Assembly: GCA_009877105.1 (NCBI GenBank) | Contig: WXFD01000058.1 | Location: 205,533-269,532 of the forward strand | Source of the DNA: Bacteroidales bacterium | GTDB taxonomy: Bacteria; Bacteroidota; Bacteroidia; Bacteroidales; VadinHA17 | DNA: 64,000 nt | Direction of reading: 5' to 3' | In this document: positions 18,223-27,496 of the stretch, piece after piece | How positions within the stretch are numbered: the stretch's first letter is position 1 | How the letters are laid out: each line of letters starts with the position of its first letter | Program-made: the position numbers and the translations under genes | Notes under the pieces: model-generated | Told to the model about the DNA's origin: nothing | What the model saw: only the letters and a program-made list of their open reading frames with translations | Database searches by the model: none

Positions 18223-19779
18223 CTAATGATTTGGTCCTGTCTTTATCTGTTTTATCATTATTGATACTTCGGCTATCAACAGGACAGTGAAAAGTACAGC
18301 AAACAGTACAAAAGTGGTTATAACCGATCCTGATCCAATACGTGAAACAGCCGTGCTGACAGGCATCAGGTCCTGGATTATCCAGGGCTGGCGGCCCATT
18401 TCCGCCAGGACCCACCCCATTTCTCCGGCCACGTAAGGAAGCAGTATCGAGAAAAGAAGTATCCACAGGAACCATCTTTGTTTTGCTATGGTGCCCCTGA
18501 AAAGTAAAAAAAGTACAAGGCAAAAAAGCAGAATAAAATAAAATCCAAGAGTGACCATAAGATGAAATGAATAGAAGGCAAGCGGGACATTGGGGATTGC
18601 ATCTTCCGGATTTTCAACCGAAGCATAGCCAAAGTATCTGAAATGTTCTTCAATGAATTGTTTATCGGCGAAAACTTTCCTTATCGTCGACATTTTTACT
18701 GAATCATTGCCCGCCCTGGCATTCTTGTAGTCGCGCAAAAGATCCTGTGCCACCTTCCCCCTCCTCATCTTTTCAGCAACAGGAAGTAGTCCTTTTTCCG
18801 GGTTTCCGAGGATCAGGTCATTTATTCCGGGAACAAATGCTCTTGTGTTTCCGCCGGTCATGAATGAGAGGAAACCAGGAATTTCAATCCTGAAAGAAAA
18901 ATCCTTGACAACCTTTTTTCCAATCTTCCTGTCGGAATCCTTCAGAATACCTGCGGCAACAAGTCCGGCATCCGATCTGCCATCATAGAGGGCCTCGAAA
19001 GCCGCAAATTTAACTGGCTGTGCACGTGCAAGCGTTCTTGCAGAACTGTCGCCGGTATAAACAACAAGCAGTGACGATAGCAGTCCGAAAACCCCTGCCA
19101 CAAGAAGACTCCTTGTAGCCAGGTGGTGTTCCCTTTTCTGAAGAAGGTACCATGCACTGATCCCTGCCACAAACATTGATCCGAGGAGGAACCCAGAAGA
19201 TATGGTATGAAGAAACTTGCTGACTGCAACTTCATTGAAAAGCACTGCCCAGAAGTCGACCATTTCATTTCTTGCAGTTTCAGGATTAAAAACCATTCCC
19301 ACGGGATTTTGCATCCATGCGTTGGCAACAAGGATCCACAATGCTGACAGGCTGGCACCGACAGCCACCAGCCATGTTGAAACCAGGTGGAACTTCTTGT
19401 TTACCTTGTTCCAACCGAAAAACATCACCGCGACGAAAGTTGATTCCAGGAAAAAGGCCAGAATGCCCTCGATTGCCAATGGTGCACCGAAAATATCCCC
19501 CACGAACCAGGAATAATAAGACCAGTTGGTGCCAAATTCAAACTCAAGGATGATCCCGGTAGCAACGCCGATTGCAAAATTAATACCGAAAAGCGTCATC
19601 CAGAACCGGGTCATTCGCTTCCATTCTTCAAGGCCGGTCTTTACATATATAGTTTCCATAATGGCCACTATAAAGGAAAGTCCCAGTGTAAGCGGAACAA
19701 AAAGCCAGTGATAAATTGCCGTCAGGGCAAACTGTGCCCTTGACCAATCTACAAGGGTCAGGTCGGGAACATCAATCAT
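18223..19779 (-). CDS. cydA: Cytochrome bd quinol oxidase subunit I
   Basis: Carries haems b558, b595 and d and the quinol-binding site. The N-terminus has DWSRAQFALTAIYHWLFVPLTLG with the conserved haem histidine, followed by the GRQPWI motif near the C-terminus. The Q loop between helices 6 and 7 (residues ~235-370) is present and has the length usual in Bacteroidota. 518 aa is full length. The operon also holds DUF4492 just upstream (4 bases) and cydB downstream. Possession of a bd oxidase in an otherwise anaerobic-looking genome suggests oxygen scavenging or microaerobic growth. Confidence 0.96.
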   Translation of the reverse strand: MIDVPDLTLVDWSRAQFALTAIYHWLFVPLTLGLSFIVAIMETIYVKTGLEEWKRMTRFWMTLFGINFAIGVATGIILEFEFGTNWSYYSWFVGDIFGAPLAIEGILAFFLESTFVAVMFFGWNKVNKKFHLVSTWLVAVGASLSALWILVANAWMQNPVGMVFNPETARNEMVDFWAVLFNEVAVSKFLHTISSGFLLGSMFVAGISAWYLLQKREHHLATRSLLVAGVFGLLSSLLVVYTGDSSARTLARAQPVKFAAFEALYDGRSDAGLVAAGILKDSDRKIGKKVVKDFSFRIEIPGFLSFMTGGNTRAFVPGINDLILGNPEKGLLPVAEKMRRGKVAQDLLRDYKNARAGNDSVKMSTIRKVFADKQFIEEHFRYFGYASVENPEDAIPNVPLAFYSFHLMVTLGFYFILLFCLVLFLLFRGTIAKQRWFLWILLFSILLPYVAGEMGWVLAEMGRQPWIIQDLMPVSTAVSRIGSGSVITTFVLFAVLFTVLLIAEVSIMIKQIKTGPNH

Positions 19780-19783
19780 ATGT

Positions 19784-20011
19784 TTATTTTGAATTAATTA
19801 ACTGATCCAGAACAAACTCACTTTTTTGTTTCTCATTATCAAATTTTTCATTAAGGAAATTCCTGAAGAAAAACAGTTTCAAAATGATAAAAATAATGAA
19901 AAGCTTTATCAGTATTATGATCCACACGCGCTTACCCCACCACGACATGCTTCTGAACCCGTCATAGTAAAATCTGAACACTCTCTTTATCAGCACAGGT
20001 GATGATCCCAT
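19784..20011 (-). CDS. DUF4492 small membrane protein upstream of cydA
   Basis: 75-residue protein with an amphipathic N-terminus (RVFRFYYDGFRSMSWWGKRVW), one membrane helix (IIILIKLFIIFIILKLFFF) and a charged C-terminal tail. The DUF4492 family is typically encoded directly before cydA in Bacteroidota and Campylobacterota; the stop here is 4 bases from the cydA ATG. A role in assembly or as an accessory subunit of the bd oxidase is an inference from position. Its start lies 10 bases after the AI-2E family gene. Confidence 0.82.
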   Translation of the reverse strand: MGSSPVLIKRVFRFYYDGFRSMSWWGKRVWIIILIKLFIIFIILKLFFFRNFLNEKFDNEKQKSEFVLDQLINSK

Positions 20012-20021
20012 TACATTCAGC

Positions 20022-21239
20022 TTATTCTTCCGCCTTACCAGGGGATTTCTTCCCTGACCTTTTCCTCGTGGTCAATCTTTTTGATTCTTCAATCAGAACA
20101 TTTGATATCCTGCTTTTTTCAGGAGAGTTCTCATCCGACAGGCTGGAGGTAATTTTCTGCACCGCCTTGAATCCGTAGAAAAATTCCCTGGCAAAAACCC
20201 GCAAAACTGTGTAGGTGGGAATGCCCAGGATCATTCCCGGAACCCCGGCAGCAAAACCGGCTGCCAGGACAACCACAAATATCTCAAGCGGATGTGCCTT
20301 GACACTGCTCGAAAAAATCACGGGTTGAAAAACAACATTATCAATAGTGTGAGTAACTGCCTCAACAATAATCATGTAATACACCAGTGGAATCACCACA
20401 GTGTTGAAATCCTGGTTAATATGTGAAGCCACTCCCATTATTATTGCTATGAATAATCCCAGCCACGGACCCACATAGGGAATAACGTTCAGTATTCCGA
20501 TGATCAGACCCATAACCAGCGCCTGATGGAACTCAATCCCTATAATTGTCATTCCTATGTCGATAAGGATCATGATACATGTACTCTGAATGACAATTCC
20601 AATGAAATACCTTGTAAGCAGTTTTTTTATCGAGTTAAGCGCCCGGGTCACATTATCAACATACCGGTCGGGAATCCACATGAGAATCGATTCGAAGAAA
20701 AGATGCTGATCCTTGAGAAAAAAGAACGTGATGAAGCTTATTGAAAATATTGCAACAACAACATTCCCGAGAACACCGATAATCGATCCAATAAAATCCT
20801 GAATCATATCGATGCTCAAAACTTCCGATACCTTTGATGCAATATATGCCTTGAGCGATAAGGTGTCGGATATACTGGGATTGAGGCTGACAAACAACTT
20901 TTCAATTTTTTCCAGTGGGCCTTCAATCAGTCTGACTATCTTTTCACTGTCAATGCCGGTAAAGTGATTTATCTGCTTGGTAACAAGAGGTATGAATATG
21001 TACAGGAAGAGAAGGATTGAACCCCAGATAATGATCAATGCGAAAAGGGCAGCCAATACCCTCGGGAATTTCCACTTCCAGATCCTTATCCTGCAAAAAA
21101 GATCAACGAGGGGCCGGCCCATAATGGAAAGAACACCGGAAACCAGTATGTAAACAACTATATTGCGAAAGTACCAGACTGCAGCCAGAAGAATCAATAC
21201 TCCAAAAAATATGAGGAAGTTCCTAAGTGTGGCTTTCAT
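20022..21239 (-). CDS. AI-2E family transporter (PerM/YtfI-like)
   Basis: Integral membrane protein of the PF01594 family, members of which have been linked to autoinducer-2 export or sodium/proton antiport. Six to eight membrane segments are seen, with a soluble insertion at ~residues 75-155. The family's central motif region is LNVIPYVGPWLGLFIAIIMG, and the conserved C-terminal part is FVVVLAAGFAAGVPGMILGIP. Length of 405 aa is slightly long because of a charged tail (KSRISNVLIEESKRL...). It is the first gene of the minus-strand run into the bd oxidase genes, though a functional link is not established. Confidence 0.85.
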   Translation of the reverse strand: MKATLRNFLIFFGVLILLAAVWYFRNIVVYILVSGVLSIMGRPLVDLFCRIRIWKWKFPRVLAALFALIIIWGSILLFLYIFIPLVTKQINHFTGIDSEKIVRLIEGPLEKIEKLFVSLNPSISDTLSLKAYIASKVSEVLSIDMIQDFIGSIIGVLGNVVVAIFSISFITFFFLKDQHLFFESILMWIPDRYVDNVTRALNSIKKLLTRYFIGIVIQSTCIMILIDIGMTIIGIEFHQALVMGLIIGILNVIPYVGPWLGLFIAIIMGVASHINQDFNTVVIPLVYYMIIVEAVTHTIDNVVFQPVIFSSSVKAHPLEIFVVVLAAGFAAGVPGMILGIPTYTVLRVFAREFFYGFKAVQKITSSLSDENSPEKSRISNVLIEESKRLTTRKRSGKKSPGKAEE

Positions 21240-21338
21240 TGGTTTTATTTTTCCTATACAAACCTATGCTAATTTTTTGGAATTCCCTAAAATCATACAT
21301 TCCTGTTCAACTGTTCCTACTGTAATCCGACTTTTATA

Positions 21339-21397
21339 TTGACTTATTTATCATGTCAATATGTCGGTTTATTTACTTTATTCGTGTCAATATGGCG
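21339..21397 (+). promoter_or_regulatory. Repeated operator-like motif upstream of hsp20
   Basis: TGTCAATATGTCG at 21354-21366 recurs as TGTCAATATGGCG at 21385-21397, 31 bases apart (about three helical turns). The first copy also forms an inverted pair TTGAC (21339-21343)-N11-GTCAA (21355-21359). It is not a CIRCE/HrcA element. The site lies between the divergent transporter and small heat-shock genes and could control either. Confidence 0.4.
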
Positions 21398-21480
21398 TGT
21401 TTTTGATTATGGAACGGAAGTTGAAAATACTAAAGCAAAACGTAAATAATGTTCAACTAAAAATAACGGAGGACCAAATC

Positions 21481-21906
21481 ATGTTACCAATAATTACAAG
21501 AAGAAGCTACAGGCCTTTTTTTCTGAACGGACTGTTTGATGACGACTTTTTACCTGCAACGACAAGCCTCAACAGGTCAGTTCCGGCAGTTAACGTAAGA
21601 GAGAATGAAAAAAGCTTCGCACTTGACGTGGCAATACCGGGTATTAACAAAAAAGATATTAAGATAGATCTCAATGATGACCTGTTGACAATATCGCATG
21701 AGGTAAAGAATGAATCAGAAAAAAACGGCAATGGCTATAAAAGAAGGGAATTCAGCTATTCATCGTTCTGCAGAAGTTTCCAGGTTCCTGATAGTGTAAA
21801 CAAGGATAAGATTGAAGCCAGCTATAAGGATGGAATCCTGAACATTACCCTACCCAAATATGACGAGGAAAAACATAAGCTGACCAGGCAGGTAAAAGTT
21901 TCCTGA
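21481..21906 (+). CDS. Small heat-shock protein, Hsp20/alpha-crystallin family
   Basis: ATP-independent holdase that binds unfolding proteins. The alpha-crystallin domain (residues ~35-135) has the usual landmarks: VPAVNVRENEKSFALDVAIPG, KEDIK-like KKDIKIDL, YKDGILNITLP with the conserved GxLxxxxP. The IxI/V motif region is replaced by a charged C-terminus KLTRQVKVS. A longer frame is open from 21361, but ATG 21481 is preferred: the product then begins MLPIITRRSYRPF as in Bacteroidota homologues, and a good Shine-Dalgarno GGAGG (21468-21472) sits 8 bases before it. Confidence 0.93.
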   Translation: MLPIITRRSYRPFFLNGLFDDDFLPATTSLNRSVPAVNVRENEKSFALDVAIPGINKKDIKIDLNDDLLTISHEVKNESEKNGNGYKRREFSYSSFCRSFQVPDSVNKDKIEASYKDGILNITLPKYDEEKHKLTRQVKVS

Positions 21907-22042
21907 AGATTAAGTTACTCACGGCATCATGTTCATGAAGGCCGTCAACAAGTGAACCAGGAGGTTCAGCGGTCATTGACCGGCCGGCCGATCGGTACAA
22001 TCAGCAGTAAATTAAACTGATGCGGATTTTATAACCAGCCTG

Positions 22043-23266
22043 CTAGCAATATTTGAGAAATTCCCTGGCGAATTGTCTGCCGAATTCCGTCAGGGTTTCT
22101 TTTTTACCATTTCCGGGAGCAAACTTGAATCCCGCTGTTTCGTCAAAAACCCTGAGTTTGAGATTTCTCAGAGTTTCTGATATTATTTTCGGAGCCTCTC
22201 CGCTCCACCCGTATGATCCGAAAACCCCGGCCATTTTTCCTTTATCCCGTATGGGATTGATCAATGAAAATAACCTGTAAACCGGTAGTAGTGTATTCTG
22301 GTTTATTGTAGGTGATCCGATCAGGATCGCATCGGAAGAAACCAGCTTCGATTCCAGCTCTTCCGCCGGCATGGTTTCAATATCGGCAATATCAATACTG
22401 AAATCACCCGTTTCACGCATACCGGATGCTATAAGATCGGCAGCCTGTTTCGTATAACCATAAGCAGAAACGTAGGCTACGAGGATTTTCTTTTCATCTT
22501 TAGATTCGACCTGCTTCAGGTATTCTATTGCATAATTCTCGGAAAGCATTACCATATCCCGGAGGTTTTCCGAATGAACCGGGCCATGACCCGGGCATAT
22601 CAGGTTTATGTCCAGATCGCGTATCTTCTCAATGGCCTTGATCATAAACCTGCTGTAAGGTTTCATGATCACATCAAAATAGTATTTGTAGGCTTTCATG
22701 TAATCCTGCGATTCAATGTCGCTGAACATTCTGCTGTCGCAGTAGTGTGCACCAAATACGTCACAGGTAAAAAGAATCCTGTCTTCTTCAAACCACGTAA
22801 ACATGGAATCGGGCCAATGAAGGTTGGGTGCAGAAATGAATTTAAGTTTTCCGGATCCGAGGTCAAGGGTGTCCCCGTCTTTTACAACGATCGAATTGAA
22901 TGGTTTGGCGATCATATCTGCAAGATATCTTATGCCGCTGCCACTTCCCACAACCGTTGCCGAAGGAGCCGCGTCCAGCAGCATTCCCAGGCTTCCCGAA
23001 TGGTCAGGCTCCGTATGATTAATCACGATATAACTGATGTCGGATGGATCAGTCAGGGCTCTGAGTTTATCAAACCATACCTCGCTGAACTTCTCCTTAG
23101 CAACATCCACAAGCGTTTTCCTTTCAGTATTTATAAAAAAGGAATTATAGGTTGTTCCGAATTCGGTATTCATCACGATATCAAATGTCCTTATATCATA
23201 ATCAAGAATTCCGATCCATTTGACATGTTCGGTAAGGTCAATTATTTTGTCATCTTTTTGTTTCAT
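22043..23266 (-). CDS. Flavodiiron protein (FprA family)
   Basis: Reduces oxygen to water or nitric oxide to N2O in anaerobes. The N-terminal metallo-beta-lactamase-like domain has the diiron ligands in HTEPDHSG and GHGPVH; the C-terminal flavodoxin domain begins ILVAYVSAYGYTKQ and includes GSPTINQNTLLP and GSYGWSGEAPK. The frame is open to 23434, but the ATG at 23266 is the start: it gives the normal ~407 aa product MKQKDDKIIDL..., and the longer frame would run through psd. It lies 13 bases after psd. With the bd oxidase it forms a second oxygen or NO defence. Confidence 0.93.
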   Translation of the reverse strand: MKQKDDKIIDLTEHVKWIGILDYDIRTFDIVMNTEFGTTYNSFFINTERKTLVDVAKEKFSEVWFDKLRALTDPSDISYIVINHTEPDHSGSLGMLLDAAPSATVVGSGSGIRYLADMIAKPFNSIVVKDGDTLDLGSGKLKFISAPNLHWPDSMFTWFEEDRILFTCDVFGAHYCDSRMFSDIESQDYMKAYKYYFDVIMKPYSRFMIKAIEKIRDLDINLICPGHGPVHSENLRDMVMLSENYAIEYLKQVESKDEKKILVAYVSAYGYTKQAADLIASGMRETGDFSIDIADIETMPAEELESKLVSSDAILIGSPTINQNTLLPVYRLFSLINPIRDKGKMAGVFGSYGWSGEAPKIISETLRNLKLRVFDETAGFKFAPGNGKKETLTEFGRQFAREFLKYC

Positions 23267-23279
23267 GATATAATTCCGT

Positions 23280-23936
23280 TCAGATTTTTGCAATAATGCT
23301 TTTGTTAGCCTTAACCTGCTGCAATATGGGAATTTCCACCTCAGTGCCCAACGGAAGAAAGACATCCACCCTTGAACCGAATTTGATAAATCCGAGTTCA
23401 TCGCCCTGCGTGACATGGGCTCCTGTTTTTGCATAGGTCACAATTCTTCTGGCAACCGCACCGGCGATCTGCCTTATCATGATTTCTGCTCCCTTTTCAG
23501 TTTCTATGACTATTGAACTCCGCTCATTCATCTCCGATGATTTCGGATGCCAGGCAACCATATAATTTCCCGGGTGATACATGACATACTTGATCTTTCC
23601 CGACACGGGGTACCTGTTGCTGTGCATATTGAACGGTGACATGAAAATAGAGATCTGGAGGCGCATATCCCTGAAATATTCCTTTTCCTCGGTTTCTTCA
23701 ATTACCACAACCTTACCATCGGCAGGTGCATAAATAAGGCCAGGATCGGGTTCAAGATACCTTACAGGGAGCCGGAAGAAGAATAGAAGAAATATATACA
23801 TTAAAAACGCAATAATAAGCACAGTATATCTCAAAAGAACCATATCAGGCCATATCAATCCTGCAAGGACATTGACAAATACCAGCATTATAAATCCGTA
23901 AATCAATATCTTATATCCCTCTTTGTGAATTCCCAT
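23280..23936 (-). CDS. psd: Phosphatidylserine decarboxylase (short, GS-type)
   Basis: Converts phosphatidylserine to phosphatidylethanolamine. Two N-terminal membrane segments (residues ~10-50) precede the catalytic domain, with PADGKVVVI and HSNRYPVSG. The self-cleavage site that forms the pyruvoyl cofactor is Gly-Ser in FGSRVD near residue 188, in place of the LGST of the E. coli enzyme. 218 aa is usual for this short class. It lies between cdsA and the flavodiiron gene with gaps of 39 and 13 bases. Works with PssA (16.0 kb) and CdsA. Confidence 0.94.
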   Translation of the reverse strand: MGIHKEGYKILIYGFIMLVFVNVLAGLIWPDMVLLRYTVLIIAFLMYIFLLFFFRLPVRYLEPDPGLIYAPADGKVVVIEETEEKEYFRDMRLQISIFMSPFNMHSNRYPVSGKIKYVMYHPGNYMVAWHPKSSEMNERSSIVIETEKGAEIMIRQIAGAVARRIVTYAKTGAHVTQGDELGFIKFGSRVDVFLPLGTEVEIPILQQVKANKSIIAKI

Positions 23937-23975
23937 TCCAGCAAAATTTCCACAAAACTAATCATCACGCATCAA

Positions 23976-24818
23976 TCATCCAAAAAGAGAAAGGAAAAGA
24001 TATCCGAGAGGAAATGCGAAGAGGGCGCTGTCGAAACGGTCGAGGAAACCGCCATGACCGGGCATCACTGATCCTGAGTCTTTTACTCCGACACTTCTTT
24101 TAAGCAGAGATTCGAACAGATCGCCCAGGGTTCCGGCAACTGATACAATAACTGCAATCCCCATCCAGTGTGATTTCTTCATCACTCCAAACCAGTCACC
24201 CAACAGCCACGCCGCAAAGATTGCCAGTGCAAGGCCTCCCAGGTAACCCTCCCATGTTTTTTTGGGTGAGATTCTTTCCAGTAGCCTGTGTCGCCCGAAT
24301 GACACTCCGGTAATGTAGGCGCCGGTATCATTTGCCCAGAGAACAAGAAAAAAGCCAACAATGAAACCCGGGGAGAAAATTATTCCCTGATGCGGTATCA
24401 GCGAACCCAGGCCTGTACGGGCAAAAGCCGCAGAAGGGAAAAGTGAAAATGGCAGTGCAACATATATAATGCCGAAAACAGTGTGGGCAAGCGAATCGAA
24501 TGGCTTTTCAGTTTTTCTGAAAAGTTCGGCTATCATCAGAATCAATATCAGGGGTATTAAAAGCAGATACCAGCGACTTTGCAACAATCCGGCTGCAACC
24601 ATGGTGGACACTGTAAATGCCGACAGTCCGGCAGTAATTCCTCCTGCCACCTGGGGCCGAATCCCGGTATATTTAATCATCGAGTAATATTCGTATTGTG
24701 TACAGGCAACTATTATCAGGCCGGTCAGAAAAAATGAAACCGGGTGCAGCCAGAATCCGCCCAGAACAAAGATGACAATCCATATTGCCGTAAGGGTACG
24801 TCTGAAAAAATTGCTCAA
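23976..24818 (-). CDS. cdsA: Phosphatidate cytidylyltransferase
   Basis: Forms CDP-diacylglycerol from phosphatidate and CTP, the precursor of all phospholipids. About seven or eight membrane segments are seen. The family signature near the C-terminus is intact: SLLKRSVGVKDSG followed by PGHGGFLDRFDS. 280 aa is typical. It is 40 bases downstream of ftsH and 39 upstream of psd, so a run of envelope and proteostasis genes appears to be one transcript. Confidence 0.95.
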   Translation of the reverse strand: MSNFFRRTLTAIWIVIFVLGGFWLHPVSFFLTGLIIVACTQYEYYSMIKYTGIRPQVAGGITAGLSAFTVSTMVAAGLLQSRWYLLLIPLILILMIAELFRKTEKPFDSLAHTVFGIIYVALPFSLFPSAAFARTGLGSLIPHQGIIFSPGFIVGFFLVLWANDTGAYITGVSFGRHRLLERISPKKTWEGYLGGLALAIFAAWLLGDWFGVMKKSHWMGIAVIVSVAGTLGDLFESLLKRSVGVKDSGSVMPGHGGFLDRFDSALFAFPLGYLFLSLFG

Positions 24819-24858
24819 TGTGGTCCGGTGTTAATGATATCTTGCCTTCCTGATTATT

Positions 24859-26973
24859 TTAGCCAGATTTTCCGGGGTCAGGAATGTCCCCATTCTTCTG
24901 TGATGCCGTTTTTCCCTTCTTTCTGCCGGTTTTATTTTCGCCGGATTCCTTATTGATCTCAACCAGGTCCGGTTCAGCTTCTGTCTCTTTCTTTGCCTGG
25001 GCTTCTGATTCGGCTTTGAGCTTATCGCCCTTGCGTTTTCCGAAAATCCTTTCCAGGTCTTCGCTGAAGATAACCTCTTTTTCCAGCAGGAGCTCGGCAA
25101 GCTCGGTCAGTCCTTTCATATTGGCACTAAGGACATCTTTTGCACGTTGATACGATTCTTCAATTATCAGTTTAACTTCCCGGTCGATCAGTTCGGCAGT
25201 TTTTTCGCTGTATGGTTTGGTAAAGCCGAAATCTGATTGTCCTGAAGAATCATAAAAGCTGATGTTTCCCACTTTCTCACTCATTCCGAAGAAAGAGACC
25301 ATGGCATATGCCTGCTTGGTTATTTTCTCAAGATCGCTCAGTGCTCCTGTTGAGATTTTACCAAAGACAAGTTCCTCCGAAGCTCTTCCGCCAAGGGCGT
25401 AAGCCATTTCATCCAGGAGCTGTTCCCGGGTGGTTATCTGTCTTTCTTCCGGAAGATACCAGGCTGCGCCCAGGGCTCTTCCCCTTGGTATGATCGTCAC
25501 TTTCAGGAGCGGGCTGGCGTGTTCCAGAAGCCAGCTTACAGTAGCATGCCCGGCTTCGTGGTATGCTATGGTTTTTTTCTCTTCAAGTGAGATGATCTTG
25601 TTTTTCCTTTCTAGTCCGCCCACAATTCTGTCAATGGCGTCCAGGAAATCCTGCTTCTCAACTATATTCTTATTTTTCCTTGCAGCAATAAGAGCCGCCT
25701 CGTTGCACACGTTTGCAATATCTGCTCCCGAGAAGCCCGGAGTTTGCTTGGCAAGGAAGGAAATATCGAAATTCTTCTCCATTTTAATCGGCCGGAGGTG
25801 AACCTTGAATATTGCTTCACGCTCATTCAGATCAGGAAGCTCGACATGTATCTGGCGGTCAAACCTTCCTGCCCTCAACAGGGCCCTGTCGAGTATGTCT
25901 GCCCTGTTGGTGGCTGCAAGAATAATTACTCCCATATTGGTTCCGAAGCCATCCATTTCGGTGAGCAACTGGTTTAAAGTGTTTTCGCGTTCGTCATTTG
26001 AACTGAAACCCACATTACGACCCCTTGCCCTGCCAACAGCATCGATCTCATCGATAAACACAATACATGGGGCCTTTTCCTTGGCCTGTTTAAACAGATC
26101 CCTGACCCGCGAAGCTCCCACACCAACGAACATCTCCACAAAATCCGATCCGGATATTGAAAAGAACGGCACATTTGCCTCTCCGGCCACAGCCTTCGCA
26201 AGAAGAGTTTTTCCCGTTCCCGGAGGTCCGATGAGAAGAGCTCCCTTGGGTATTTTTCCTCCGAGCTGTGTGTACTTCTTCGGATTCTTAAGGAAATCCA
26301 CAATTTCCATTACCTCTGTCTTTGCCTCCTCCAGACCGGCAACATCATTGAAGTTTATCTTAACGTTGGTATCCTTGTCGAAAATCTGTGCCCTCGATTT
26401 TCCAACGCTAAAAATGCCTCCGGCACCGCCGGCACCACCTCCCGACATTCGCCTCATCATGTATATCCACAGGAATATCAGCAGTATGAAAGGCAGGGTC
26501 CATCCCAGGATATCGCCGATATAATTGCGCCTGGTTTCCGACTCAGGGTAAATAACATCTTTCTCCTCATATCCGGCTTTCTTTTGCTCATCCTCGAGAA
26601 ATTTGTAAAAGATGCTTATATCCGAAATATTATATGTGAAATTGGGTTTGGGAGTACTAAGCCCGATGCTTCTGCTGCCGTTCTTGTTAAGATTTGGATA
26701 CCTGTCCGACTCAATTGCCTCCTTTTTCAGGTAAATCTCCGCAACCTCCTTATTAACGACAACAATCCTCTCTATATCCCTGTTCTCGACCATTTTCTTA
26801 AGGTCGCTTGTCTGAGCCTTGGGTACCGATCTGCCTCCATATAAAAACTGAAAAGCAATTATGGAAAAGGCAAGGATCGCAAAAATCCAATTTGAATTGA
26901 ACCTGGGCTTTGCGTTCTTGTCGGAACTGTTCCCCAGTCCCGGATTATTATTTTTATTATTCTTTTCAGCCAT
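24859..26973 (-). CDS. ftsH: ATP-dependent zinc metalloprotease FtsH
   Basis: Membrane-anchored AAA+ protease that degrades damaged membrane proteins and selected regulators. Two membrane helices (near residues 30-48 and 160-180) bracket a periplasmic domain. The AAA+ module has GPPGTGKT, IVFIDEIDAVG and the second region of homology, with the FVG pore motif (EMFVGVGASRVRD). The zinc site is HEAGH at residues 472-476. The C-terminal ~60 residues are charged and low-complexity, common in Bacteroidota FtsH. It begins 3 bases after rsfS. Confidence 0.97.
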   Translation of the reverse strand: MAEKNNKNNNPGLGNSSDKNAKPRFNSNWIFAILAFSIIAFQFLYGGRSVPKAQTSDLKKMVENRDIERIVVVNKEVAEIYLKKEAIESDRYPNLNKNGSRSIGLSTPKPNFTYNISDISIFYKFLEDEQKKAGYEEKDVIYPESETRRNYIGDILGWTLPFILLIFLWIYMMRRMSGGGAGGAGGIFSVGKSRAQIFDKDTNVKINFNDVAGLEEAKTEVMEIVDFLKNPKKYTQLGGKIPKGALLIGPPGTGKTLLAKAVAGEANVPFFSISGSDFVEMFVGVGASRVRDLFKQAKEKAPCIVFIDEIDAVGRARGRNVGFSSNDERENTLNQLLTEMDGFGTNMGVIILAATNRADILDRALLRAGRFDRQIHVELPDLNEREAIFKVHLRPIKMEKNFDISFLAKQTPGFSGADIANVCNEAALIAARKNKNIVEKQDFLDAIDRIVGGLERKNKIISLEEKKTIAYHEAGHATVSWLLEHASPLLKVTIIPRGRALGAAWYLPEERQITTREQLLDEMAYALGGRASEELVFGKISTGALSDLEKITKQAYAMVSFFGMSEKVGNISFYDSSGQSDFGFTKPYSEKTAELIDREVKLIIEESYQRAKDVLSANMKGLTELAELLLEKEVIFSEDLERIFGKRKGDKLKAESEAQAKKETEAEPDLVEINKESGENKTGRKKGKTASQKNGDIPDPGKSG

Positions 26974-26976
26974 AAA

Positions 26977-27357
26977 TTAATAATTTATCTGATTGTCTTC
27001 AATTGCCTCCAGGGAAGCATCAGCCCAAAGTGATTCAAGGCTGTAAAAACTCCTGTATTCTTCAAGAAATACATGAACAACAACGTTTCCGTAATCAAGC
27101 AGGACCCAAAAACAGTTGTCAAGCCCTTCAATATGTCCGGGCTTCTCCCCCGTACCTGTTCGCACAGTGTCCTCTATGGAACTGGTTATCGAGTCAACCT
27201 GTGTGACTGAAGAACCATGACAGATCACAAAGAAGTCGGTGATCCTGTTTTCCAGGCCCCTTAAATCTATTTTCAGAATATCTTTCCCTTTCTTTTCAAC
27301 TATCCCCCTTATAATATTTTCAAGCAGCAATTCGGTTTCGTCCCGCCTTTTCTTCAT
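26977..27357 (-). CDS. rsfS: Ribosomal silencing factor RsfS
   Basis: Binds ribosomal protein uL14 and blocks joining of the subunits when nutrients are scarce. The RsfS/DUF143 domain covers the protein, with ITDFFVICHGSSVTQVDSI, GEKPGHIEG and the conserved VLLDYGNVVVHVF region. 126 aa is normal. It is the first gene of the minus-strand unit into ftsH, cdsA, psd and the flavodiiron protein, and is divergent from birA with a 139-base gap. Confidence 0.95.
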   Translation of the reverse strand: MKKRRDETELLLENIIRGIVEKKGKDILKIDLRGLENRITDFFVICHGSSVTQVDSITSSIEDTVRTGTGEKPGHIEGLDNCFWVLLDYGNVVVHVFLEEYRSFYSLESLWADASLEAIEDNQINY

Positions 27358-27496
27358 CCGTAACTATCAATTAAATATCAAGTCGCAAAAGTACAAACTT
27401 TTATCCGTATTTTTGTATGGCAGCCCTGAATTTACAATTTAAGTACCAGCCCGGTAAGAAATGAAGCCCGTCAAACCCTCCTGAAGCATCACAAGA

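Noticed and set aside
21240..21480. CIRCE (HrcA) element before the heat-shock gene
   Set aside because: The required TTAGCACTC-N9-GAGTGCTAA is absent; only the different TGTCAATATG repeat is there.
21361..21480. Longer 181-residue form of the small heat-shock protein
   Set aside because: The extra 40 residues run through the operator repeats and are unlike family members; a strong ribosome-binding site precedes the inner ATG.
23267..23434. Extended start of the flavodiiron protein
   Set aside because: The extension overlaps psd in a different frame and has no similarity to the family.
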